From: JARICQ01 sp964527205
GTDB lineage: Bacteria > Bacillota > Clostridia > Tissierellales > Tissierellaceae
NCBI GenBank assembly: GCA_964527205.1
Contig: CAZGQG010000015.1
Span: forward strand, 1-44,864
Direction: 5' to 3'
DNA length: 44,864 bases
Shown here: positions 26,474 to 33,438 of the stretch, piece by piece
Numbering within the stretch: the first letter of the stretch is position 1
Layout of the letters: the number at the start of each line of letters is the position of its first letter
Notes under the pieces: model-generated
Seen by the model: only the letters and a program-made list of their open reading frames with translations
Databases searched by the model: none
What the model was told of the DNA's origin: nothing
Made by a program: the position numbers and the translations under genes

Positions 26474-27616
26474 ATGATATATTTTGACAATGCAGCAACA
26501 TCCTTTCCTAAACCCCAAATAGTATATGACACTATAATGGATTCTATGATGAATTATGGGGCAAATCCGGGAAGGTCAGGGCATAAGTTAGCCCTAAAGG
26601 CTAGTAGGGGAATTTTTGATACTAGACTTGCCCTAAGCAAGTTACTAAATATTAAAAATCCACTGGACCTGGTCTTTACATTTAACTGTACAGAAAGCTT
26701 AAATATTGCTATCAAGGGAGTATTAAAACCGGGAGATCATGTAATAACAACTTCTATGGAACATAATTCAGTGCTAAGACCTATTAAGTATTTGGAAAGG
26801 ATAGGTGTGGAAAACACCATAGTCTATGGGGACCTGGAGGGAAGAATAGATCCCGAGGATATAAAAGGGGAGATTAAATCAAATACAAAACTTATAGTAA
26901 CCACCCATATATCAAATCTAACAGGCACAATCTTAGATATAAAATCAATAGGAAGGATTGCAAAGGAAAAAGGGGTTCTCTATTTACTAGACGCAGCCCA
27001 GTCCTTGGGAGTATATGATATCCATCCAGAAGAGATGAATATAGATATGATTGCCTTTCCTGGGCACAAGGGCCTACTTGGACCCCAGGGTACAGGTGGT
27101 TTGTATATAAGACAAGGTCTCAAGCTAGATGAAATTTTCCAAGGTGGTACGGGTAGTTCTTCGGATATGCTTAGCCAACCAGAGGACATGCCAGATAAAT
27201 TTGAGGCAGGAACTCCAAATACTTCTGGAATAATTGGACTAGGAGCTGGTATTAGGTATATAATGGAAATTGGCATAGATAATATAAGAAAAAAAGAACT
27301 AGAACTTACTAGGGACTTTATAGAAGGAATAAGCAGGATAGAGGGAATAAAAATATATGGGCCTAAGAATATAGAAGAGCAGGCACCAGTAGTAGCCTTG
27401 AATATAAAGGATATAGGATCATCAGAGATTAGCTATATACTTGATGATCATTACAATATAGCTGTGAGACCAGGACTACACTGCGCTCCCTTAGCTCACA
27501 GGACCATAGGAAGTCTAGATCAAGGAGCTGTTAGATTTAGCTTTGGATATGAAAACACCCATGAAGAAATAGATCAGGCTATAAGGGCCTTAAGGGAAAT
27601 TGTAAAAGAATTTTAG
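26474..27616 (+). CDS. Class V aminotransferase, cysteine desulfurase-like
   Basis: A 380-residue PLP enzyme of fold type I. The N-terminal MIYFDNAATSFPKP, the HNSVLRPIKYLE helix, DAAQSLGVYDI and the PLP-lysine segment AFPGHKGLLGPQGTGGLYI are those of the SufS/CsdA-like cysteine desulfurase family. A cysteine in the GLHCAPLAH loop near the C-terminus fits the sulfur-accepting residue. The open frame begins 27 bp earlier, but GAGGAGTGG sits just before the ATG at 26474. No SufU/IscU scaffold lies beside it, so a role in Fe-S assembly, thiolation or selenium chemistry is undecided. Confidence 0.87.
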   Translation: MIYFDNAATSFPKPQIVYDTIMDSMMNYGANPGRSGHKLALKASRGIFDTRLALSKLLNIKNPLDLVFTFNCTESLNIAIKGVLKPGDHVITTSMEHNSVLRPIKYLERIGVENTIVYGDLEGRIDPEDIKGEIKSNTKLIVTTHISNLTGTILDIKSIGRIAKEKGVLYLLDAAQSLGVYDIHPEEMNIDMIAFPGHKGLLGPQGTGGLYIRQGLKLDEIFQGGTGSSSDMLSQPEDMPDKFEAGTPNTSGIIGLGAGIRYIMEIGIDNIRKKELELTRDFIEGISRIEGIKIYGPKNIEEQAPVVALNIKDIGSSEISYILDDHYNIAVRPGLHCAPLAHRTIGSLDQGAVRFSFGYENTHEEIDQAIRALREIVKEF

Positions 27617-27630
27617 AAAGGGGAAGATAT

Positions 27631-28149
27631 ATGAATCAAATACTAGAGTTCTTTAGAATTTACACACTAGAAACCATGATATTAATGGCTGCACTATTAG
27701 TTTTACTCTTAATTATAAATATAATTATCTTATTTAAGACAAATAAGATGAAAAAAAATTACAGGAAATTATTAAATGGTAGGGAAGAGATCAATGTAGA
27801 AGAGCTTCTTATTGAAACAGGAAGAGACATAAATAAACTGGGAAAAGAAATAGGGGAAAACAAAGAATTAATCAGGGGACTAGAGACAAGCTTGTCCTTT
27901 GCAATACAGAAGGTTGGATTTGTAAGATATAATGCCTATGCAGAGATGGGCTCAGACCAAAGCTTCTCCCTTGCACTTTTAGATAGCTTTAAAAATGGAT
28001 TTGTAATAACAAGTATATATGGAAGAGATCATGCTTCTACCTATGGCAAACCTGTTAAAAATGGAAAGTCAGACTATCCATTATCAGTTGAAGAAATTCA
28101 AGCCATAGATAGGGCAATTATTGGTGAAATAAGTGAAAAAAGAATATAG
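27631..28149 (+). CDS. DUF4446-family membrane protein
   Basis: 172 residues: one N-terminal membrane helix (about 14-36, TMILMAALLVLLLIINIIILF), a charged coiled-coil-like linker (about 40-95), then a conserved C-terminal domain with FAIQKVGFVRYNAYAEMGSDQSFSLALLD and NGFVITSIYGRDHASTYGKPV. This is the DUF4446 pattern, common near ParAB in Firmicutes. AGGGGAAG precedes the ATG. The following lipid kinase gene overlaps or touches its end. Topology suggests an anchored cytoplasmic domain; function unknown. Confidence 0.83.
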   Translation: MNQILEFFRIYTLETMILMAALLVLLLIINIIILFKTNKMKKNYRKLLNGREEINVEELLIETGRDINKLGKEIGENKELIRGLETSLSFAIQKVGFVRYNAYAEMGSDQSFSLALLDSFKNGFVITSIYGRDHASTYGKPVKNGKSDYPLSVEEIQAIDRAIIGEISEKRI

Positions 28150-28162
28150 CAGGGGGAGCATG

Positions 28163-29044
28163 ATGGACAAAATACTTTTCATAATAAATCCTATTGCAGG
28201 TAAGGAAAGAGGAGAAGATTTAATACCTCTTATAGAAAAAACCATGAAAGAAAATAATAGAGAATTTAAAATAGAAATAAGTCAAAGGGAAAGACAAGCT
28301 ACAAAAATAGCAGAGGAAAACCTAGAGACTTACAATACACTTGTAGCTGTAGGAGGAGACGGTACAGTAAATGAAGTTGCAAGAGGGATAATAAATAGAG
28401 GCAAGGGTACACTGGCCATAATACCCTGTGGTACAGGCAATGATATGGCAAAGGTTCTAGGTCTGTCAAAGGACCCAATAGAGGCCTTAGAAACCATTGT
28501 AAGGGGAAGGACAAGAAAGATAGATATTGGCAAGGCAAACAATCAGTATTTTTTAAATATTGCCAGTGTAGGCTTTGATTCAGAAGTGGTTAGGAATAAT
28601 ATTAAGATAAAAAAGAGAATAAGACATGAGATATCCTACACCTTTAGTGTAATATATACTCTCTTCAAATATAGGAATAAAAAGGCCATAGTGGAAATAG
28701 ATGGAAAAGTTACAGAGGAAAATATACTCCTCTTGGCAGTAGGCAATGGAAGATACTATGGGGGAGGCCTTGAAATCCTACCCATGTCTAAATTAGATGA
28801 TGGATTTTTACATGTATGCCTAGTATCAAATGTCAATAAGGCTGTATTATTTATACTCTTTCCCTCTATATTTAATGGAAGTCACTTCAAACATAAAAAA
28901 TATGTAAGAGGATATAAGGCTAAGAATATAAATGTAAAGACAGAAGAAGATGTAATGTTAAACGTAGACGGAGAAGTTAAGAACACTAGGGAAGTGAACT
29001 TCTCTATGGAAGACATAAAATTAAATGTAATAGTAAACCAATAG
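28163..29044 (+). CDS. Diacylglycerol kinase-family lipid kinase
   Basis: 293 residues of the DagK/YegS lipid kinase family. The FIINPIAGKE start, the VAVGGDGTVNEVARGI nucleotide loop (about 61-76), IIPCGTGNDMAKVLG and the VGNGRYYGGGLEI segment are all present. Such enzymes phosphorylate diacylglycerol or related lipids at the membrane and feed phosphatidic acid back into lipid synthesis. A GTG at 28133 gives an unlikely extension; GGGGGAG at 28152-28158 favours the second of two tandem ATGs (28163). The gene ends at a terminator that contains a parS site. Confidence 0.88.
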   Translation: MDKILFIINPIAGKERGEDLIPLIEKTMKENNREFKIEISQRERQATKIAEENLETYNTLVAVGGDGTVNEVARGIINRGKGTLAIIPCGTGNDMAKVLGLSKDPIEALETIVRGRTRKIDIGKANNQYFLNIASVGFDSEVVRNNIKIKKRIRHEISYTFSVIYTLFKYRNKKAIVEIDGKVTEENILLLAVGNGRYYGGGLEILPMSKLDDGFLHVCLVSNVNKAVLFILFPSIFNGSHFKHKKYVRGYKAKNINVKTEEDVMLNVDGEVKNTREVNFSMEDIKLNVIVNQ

Positions 29045-29079
29045 GAATGTTCCACGTGGAACATGGCTATTGGTTTTTC
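29036..29079 (+). terminator. Terminator carrying parS site 3
   Basis: AACCAATAG (29036-29044) pairs with CTATTGGTT (29067-29075), followed by TTTTCTT. Within the loop side lies the 16-bp parS palindrome TGTTCCACGTGGAACA (29048-29063), which itself extends the hairpin. The stem overlaps the last codons of the lipid kinase gene. This copy is about 11.5 kb from parS site 2. Confidence 0.88.
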
Positions 29080-29125
29080 TTATTCTTATAAAGACATATA
29101 AATATAAAAATATTAGATATAGGGC

Positions 29126-29171
29126 TTGTAAAGTTTAAACTATATGATATAATAGTTACAAATTGGTTACA
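29126..29171 (+). promoter_or_regulatory. Promoter of the M23 peptidase gene with a WalR box at the start point
   Basis: TTGTAA (29126-29131), 16-bp spacer, TATAAT (29148-29153). A direct repeat GTTACA-AATTG-GTTACA follows at 29155-29171, which on the minus strand reads TGTAAC-N5-TGTAAC, the exact WalR (YycF) consensus. It covers the expected transcription start (about 29160), a position that suits repression. WalR is encoded at 36432 in the same window. Confidence 0.6.
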
Positions 29172-29194
29172 ATATTGTAGCCAATTTGTTTTTG
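29158..29194 (+). terminator. Leader hairpin (possible attenuator) before the M23 peptidase gene
   Basis: ACAAATTGGTTACAA (29158-29172) pairs along 15 bp, one G-T pair included, with TTGTAGCCAATTTGT (29175-29189), followed by TTTTTG. It begins about where the transcript should start and lies 32 bp before the start codon. It can be an attenuator, or a read-through terminator for upstream transcription. It shares bases with the WalR box. Confidence 0.5.
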
Positions 29195-29220
29195 TAATAG
29201 AAATTGAGGAGGAAATAGAT

Positions 29221-30663
29221 ATGGATAAGCCAAATCATATAGGAGCACCTAATAGGTCCTATGAGATGGGTAGAAACAAATATTTAAGATTGAAAGATAG
29301 GCTCCAAAACATAGAAATAAAGAGTATACATAAAAAAATAGCAAGGATAGGATTAATTATACTGCTGATTTTTGCTCTTGGAGCTGCAGCCTATAGGTCT
29401 TACCTTGTTAGTATAGAAGCCTTTGATGTCTTTATAGGGGATGCTAAGATAGGGACTGTAAGGGAAAAGGAGCTGGCCCTAACTAGCCTAGAAGACATAA
29501 AAATGGAGCTTTCTAAGGAATACAATATGGATATAGTATTTACAAAGGATCTAGTCTTTAGGGAGGTCCATGCAAAGGATGATCTAATAACTTCTCTGGG
29601 AGATTTGAAGGGAGACCTTAAATCAAAAATAGGCTTTATGGTCTATGGTTATATTTTAAAAGTAGATGGAGAAGAAGTAGCCGCAGTAAAGACTGAAGAA
29701 GAAATGGAAAGTGTAATAGAAATGATTAAGGAACCCTATATAACAGGAGCAGAGAATGAGATTTTAAAGGATATAAGCATAGTTGAAGAGATAGAAATAG
29801 AAAGAAAAGAAATAGCCTTTAATAAAATCCAAGAAGTAGACCAGGTGTATAATTTCCTACTTACAAGTGGAGAAGAGATAAAAACTCACAGGGTAGAGGT
29901 TGGAGAAAGCTTGTGGACCATAGCTGCTTTCTATAATATGGAAGTGGAAGACCTAATAGAGGCAAATCCAGACAAGAATCCAGATGCTCTACAAATAGGA
30001 GATGAAATAGAACTTATAGTTCCAAAACCAGTTCTTACAGTAGAAACTTTAAGCCAAGTAGAATACGAGAAAAAAATAGACTATGAAAGAAAAGTAGAAT
30101 ATGATGATAGCAAGTATAATACTTATGAAAAGCTTGAAGTTCCTGGAAAAGAAGGATTGGAAAATATCTTGGAAGCAAAAACAAGGCATAATGGAGTGCT
30201 TATAGATCAAGAAATAGTAAATAGGGAAACTCTAGTAGAGCCTATAGCTGAAGTTCTTCTAAAGGGAACAATAGAGCCGCCAAAGACAATGGCTACAGGG
30301 TCTTTTTCAAGACCAACCAGAGGAAGGTTATCCTCCCCATATGGAATGAGAAATGGAAGGATGCATAGGGGAATAGATATAGCAAATGGAATGGGAACAT
30401 CCATCAAGGCAGCAGATGGTGGTAAGGTGGTATATGTAGGATATAGAGGAGCCTACGGCAAGTTAGTTGAAATAGACCATGAAAATGGATATAAAACAAG
30501 ATATGCCCATAATAGTCAATTCCTTGTTAAACAAGGGGAAAGAGTATACAAGGGTCAAGAAATAGCAAAGATGGGAAGTACTGGAAGGTCAACAGGTTCA
30601 CACTTGCATTTCGAAATAATAAAATCAGGTAGTACTCAAAATCCAAGTAAATATGTAGATTAA
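29221..30663 (+). CDS. Cell-wall hydrolase with LysM, G5 and M23 peptidase domains
   Basis: 480 residues. A cytoplasmic tip of about 40 residues is followed by a membrane helix (about 42-60, IARIGLIILLIFALGAAAY). After an extracellular stretch comes a LysM domain (about 218-266, HRVEVGESLWTIAAFYNMEVEDLIEANP). A G5 domain follows (about 270-350), then an M23 peptidase (about 365-480). The M23 part has HRGIDIA, the glycine-rich loops and the HLHFE zinc motif. This is a membrane-tethered peptidoglycan endopeptidase. AGGAGG precedes the ATG. A WalR box overlaps its promoter, which fits control by the wall-sensing kinase. Confidence 0.92.
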   Translation: MDKPNHIGAPNRSYEMGRNKYLRLKDRLQNIEIKSIHKKIARIGLIILLIFALGAAAYRSYLVSIEAFDVFIGDAKIGTVREKELALTSLEDIKMELSKEYNMDIVFTKDLVFREVHAKDDLITSLGDLKGDLKSKIGFMVYGYILKVDGEEVAAVKTEEEMESVIEMIKEPYITGAENEILKDISIVEEIEIERKEIAFNKIQEVDQVYNFLLTSGEEIKTHRVEVGESLWTIAAFYNMEVEDLIEANPDKNPDALQIGDEIELIVPKPVLTVETLSQVEYEKKIDYERKVEYDDSKYNTYEKLEVPGKEGLENILEAKTRHNGVLIDQEIVNRETLVEPIAEVLLKGTIEPPKTMATGSFSRPTRGRLSSPYGMRNGRMHRGIDIANGMGTSIKAADGGKVVYVGYRGAYGKLVEIDHENGYKTRYAHNSQFLVKQGERVYKGQEIAKMGSTGRSTGSHLHFEIIKSGSTQNPSKYVD

Positions 30664-30693
30664 AAAAAGATAAGCTCTGAGCTTATCTTTTTT
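30663..30693. terminator. Bidirectional terminator between the M23 peptidase and glutaredoxin genes
   Basis: AAAAAAGATAAGCTC (30663-30677) pairs with GAGCTTATCTTTTTT (30679-30693) around a one-base centre. T-runs exist on both strands, so it can end the plus-strand peptidase gene and the minus-strand glutaredoxin gene. Confidence 0.9.
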
Positions 30694-30695
30694 AT

Positions 30696-30932
30696 TTAAA
30701 GTTTTCCTGCCTTATTTAAAGCACTTAATTGATCATAACCCCCAATAAATTCTCCGTCTAAAAACACATAGGGTACTGTGTCCTGACCAGTTTCTTCTAA
30801 GAGTTCTTTTTTCTTAGCCTCATCTTGTTGGATATTGTGTTCTTCGTATTCAATGCCCTTTCTTTCTAAAAGTCTTTTTGCCCTTACACAAAAAGGACAA
30901 AAGGTCCAAGTATAGAGAACTGCCTTTTTCAT
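30696..30932 (-). CDS. Glutaredoxin
   Basis: A 78-residue glutaredoxin fold: KKAVLYTWTFCPFCVRAKRLL with the CPFC redox motif near residue 12, the TVPYVFLDGEFIGGYDQL cis-Pro and glutathione-contact segment, and a C-terminal helix. It resembles the Grx3 type that reduces disulfides using glutathione or another thiol. Many clostridia lack glutathione synthesis, so the electron donor is uncertain. GGAGGTG lies 5 bases before the ATG. It is the last gene of a minus-strand group with an unknown protein and a metallophosphoesterase-like protein. Confidence 0.92.
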   Translation of the reverse strand: MKKAVLYTWTFCPFCVRAKRLLERKGIEYEEHNIQQDEAKKKELLEETGQDTVPYVFLDGEFIGGYDQLSALNKAGKL

Positions 30933-30965
30933 AGATACACCTCCATTTATACTAAGCTTATAAGC

Positions 30966-31979
30966 TTAATATCTTGTCTTTAAGATTTCTTCCTCATAGA
31001 ATTTCATATTTCTTATAGTATCCTCAGCCAAGCTAGCCACTAAGTTTTCACGGGCCTTAAGAGCTTCCTTAACCCTATCGGTTTTAAACCTATCCCTTCT
31101 TTTAATATCTGATAGCCAGCTTAGTTTTTCATTTTTACAATACAGATCATAATCTACAATACGGGTCCCATCATCTAAATATTCTAAGGCCATAAGTATA
31201 TTTTTTAAACTAGCTGGATCTTCAAAGGTAAAAAACCTAATCCTATATACTTCTACGGATAACATGGCCTTTGGATAATCCTTAGACCAAGATTCTCCAA
31301 GGATTAAGCCTATTTCTAAATCATCAAAGACATCCATAAGCCTATCGTACTGTAAACCATAGGCTCCAAATTTATCATATACTCGAATCTCTACCTCATT
31401 CCAATCTCTCTTTCCTATACCTATATTCAAATAGTGTAGGGCCTTCATTCTTAGGGCCCTCTTTATTTTTCCATATTCACCATGGAGCATGAGAAAGTTC
31501 TGATTAAATTCCCTGGCAAGTATACCCCTACTTAGGGGCTTATCAGTAAGACCTACAATGGTGTAGTCTGAATTGTCATTTTCAATATACTTATCAAACT
31601 GAACAATTTCTCCCCCTAGATCTTTTTGAATTTCAAGGAGGATTTGATCTAGGTCTCCTACAGAACGCATTATAACTAGATTGGCCCCTGGTCTTATAGA
31701 CTCTATAAAGTTATCAGTATTATAGCTTATTATCTTACTGAGGATGCTTATAGGTTCCTGTGAGATCATAAAAGATCTAAATAAGTGCCTATCAGACTTG
31801 AAATCAAGCTCATGGTCAGATAAAAATACAAGGGTCTGATATTCCCTGCTTCTATCTTGAATTAACTGAGTATCCATCTCCTCTGCATCTAAGCTAGTTT
31901 CAAGAAAGTTAATTAACTTATTCATATCCTTTGTAGTAATATAAATTGATCGGGAACCATTTCTTACTAGAGATAACAT
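30966..31979 (-). CDS. Unknown cytoplasmic protein
   Basis: 337 residues with no signal peptide or membrane helix. The sequence is charged, with mixed alpha/beta character; segments such as ANLVIMRSVGDLDQILLEIQ and NQNFLMLHGEYGKIKRALRM stand out, and the last 60 residues are predicted helical and rich in Lys, Arg and Glu. I do not recognise the family. GAGGAGG lies 5 bases before the ATG at 31979. It starts 11 bp after the metallophosphoesterase-like gene ends and stops 33 bp before glutaredoxin starts, so these three likely form one operon. A 14-bp palindrome AAGCTTATAAGCTT lies at its stop codon. Confidence 0.7.
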   Translation of the reverse strand: MLSLVRNGSRSIYITTKDMNKLINFLETSLDAEEMDTQLIQDRSREYQTLVFLSDHELDFKSDRHLFRSFMISQEPISILSKIISYNTDNFIESIRPGANLVIMRSVGDLDQILLEIQKDLGGEIVQFDKYIENDNSDYTIVGLTDKPLSRGILAREFNQNFLMLHGEYGKIKRALRMKALHYLNIGIGKRDWNEVEIRVYDKFGAYGLQYDRLMDVFDDLEIGLILGESWSKDYPKAMLSVEVYRIRFFTFEDPASLKNILMALEYLDDGTRIVDYDLYCKNEKLSWLSDIKRRDRFKTDRVKEALKARENLVASLAEDTIRNMKFYEEEILKTRY

Positions 31980-31990
31980 AGGGCCTCCTC

Positions 31991-32608
31991 CTAAATTCTG
32001 ATTTTTTTATAGTTCATTCTAGCTGGATCTGTGCCAAAGGGATACTTTAAAAAATGTATATCAAGGGTTTCTAGATTTATAATATGCATGGCAGTGATGC
32101 CATTTAAATAGATACCAGATTCTGTAATTTCAGTTCCTAACTCTAAACTATGTCCAAATAGATATATATCAGCTTCCTTTTCCTTTATAAAGTCTGAAAA
32201 GTGAGAAAATAGTAATTTATTGCTATTTATCTCTATTTCACCTAAGGAGTCATAGATTTCTAAGTTACCCTTGTTTTTACTTATAAAATCAAAGTCATCA
32301 TGATTGCCCATGGCTAGATGTATGTTTTTGGTCTTGCTTGCATTTAGTATTTCTAACAACTTTCCTACTTCGTATTGGTACTTTTTATTCAAACTAGGAG
32401 AGAATTCAGTTTTAATATCATCGGCTAAATCTCCAGTGTGTATGATATATTCAGGATCTATTAGCTTGATGATTCTGTTCAATTCTGGGTAAAATTGGCT
32501 AGGTGTATCGGATACATGCAATAAAAAAGGAGATTTACTCTTAATTAGCCTATCTTCAATATGACTTCTCCCAATAATGGCATTAATCAATTTGTTTATA
32601 TTTACCAT
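31991..32608 (-). CDS. Metallophosphoesterase-like protein with degenerate metal motifs
   Basis: 205 residues of calcineurin-like phosphoesterase fold. Motif II HTGDLADD (Asp60), motif III AMGNHDDFD (Asn102, His103) and motif IV LFSH (His136) are present. Motif I, normally Asp-x-His, reads HVSDTPSQ: Pro36 (codon CCT at 32501-32503) replaces the metal-ligand His. The last motif, normally Gly-His-x-His, reads FGHSLEL and lacks the second His. Activity may be lost or changed. Start: the frame begins at GTG 32617, but GGGAG with 8-base spacing points to the ATG at 32608. It leads the operon with the unknown protein and glutaredoxin. Confidence 0.8.
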   Translation of the reverse strand: MVNINKLINAIIGRSHIEDRLIKSKSPFLLHVSDTPSQFYPELNRIIKLIDPEYIIHTGDLADDIKTEFSPSLNKKYQYEVGKLLEILNASKTKNIHLAMGNHDDFDFISKNKGNLEIYDSLGEIEINSNKLLFSHFSDFIKEKEADIYLFGHSLELGTEITESGIYLNGITAMHIINLETLDIHFLKYPFGTDPARMNYKKIRI

Positions 32609-32706
32609 AAGAAACACTCCCTTATTATCTTAATTATACAACAAATCAAGCTGGATTTATAGTATAATGATAATTAATAAGGAGATATCAACTAGGAGTG
32701 GAAGAA

Positions 32707-33381
32707 ATGGAGTATGGATACATAAAAAATGAGATATTAAGTCTAACAGAATTTCCAGAAATACAAGAGGAAATATTAAAGAAAGTAGAAAACTATGGTG
32801 AATTAGTAATAATGTATAATTCAGCCATAAGAGAGGTAAGAACCAAACTAGAAATACTTAATGATGAATTATCAATTGGCAATAGAAAAAATCCAATCCA
32901 ATTCATTAAATCCAGGATAAAGAAGCCAGCAAGCATTGTAAAAAAGCTTCAGAAGATGGATAAGGAGATTAGTTTAGAGTCTATAATGGATAATTTAGAT
33001 GATATAGCAGGGATTAGGGTTATCTGTGCCTTTATAGATGATGTCTACAAGATTAGAGAGATGCTTATAAAACAAGATGATATTAAATTAATTAGTGAGA
33101 AGGATTACATAAAAAATCCAAAGGAAAATGGATATAGGAGCTATCATTTGATAATTGAAGTTCCTGTTTTCTTTTCAGATAAGAAACAATGGGTCAGGGT
33201 AGAGATACAGATAAGGACTGTGGCCATGGATTTTTGGGCAAGCCTAGAGCACCAACTTAGGTATAAAAAGGATTTAAAGGATTCTAAGGAAATAGAAAAA
33301 GAGTTGATGGAATGCGCTCAAACTATTGCAGATACTGATCTTAGGATGATGAATATAAGAGATAAGATAGAAGAGGGTTAA
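32707..33381 (+). CDS. Small alarmone synthetase ((p)ppGpp synthetase, RelQ-like)
   Basis: 224 residues containing only the RelA/SpoT synthetase domain. Seen are the substrate-loop segment KSRIKKPASIVKKLQKM, the DDIAGIRVICAF strand with the catalytic acidic pair, NGYRSYHLII, and VEIQIRTVAMDFWASLEHQ. There is no HD hydrolase, TGS or ACT domain, so it is a stand-alone synthetase making (p)ppGpp from GTP/GDP and ATP. GTG at 32698 overlaps AGGAG; the ATG at 32707, 8 bases after it, is preferred. It is a single-gene unit with a TATAAT at about 32663 and a perfect-palindrome terminator. Confidence 0.92.
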   Translation: MEYGYIKNEILSLTEFPEIQEEILKKVENYGELVIMYNSAIREVRTKLEILNDELSIGNRKNPIQFIKSRIKKPASIVKKLQKMDKEISLESIMDNLDDIAGIRVICAFIDDVYKIREMLIKQDDIKLISEKDYIKNPKENGYRSYHLIIEVPVFFSDKKQWVRVEIQIRTVAMDFWASLEHQLRYKKDLKDSKEIEKELMECAQTIADTDLRMMNIRDKIEEG

Positions 33382-33398
33382 ATAGTATTCCTTATAAA

Positions 33399-33435
33399 AA
33401 CAAGCTACTGATCTAGATCAGTAGCTTGTTTTATT
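33399..33435. terminator. Bidirectional terminator, 32-bp perfect palindrome
   Basis: AACAAGCTACTGATCT and its exact complement meet at 33414/33415 (whole palindrome 33399-33430), with T-rich tails on both strands (TTATT on plus, TTTTTATAAG on minus). It separates the converging alarmone synthetase and P-type ATPase genes. Confidence 0.9.
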
Positions 33436-33438
33436 ATA

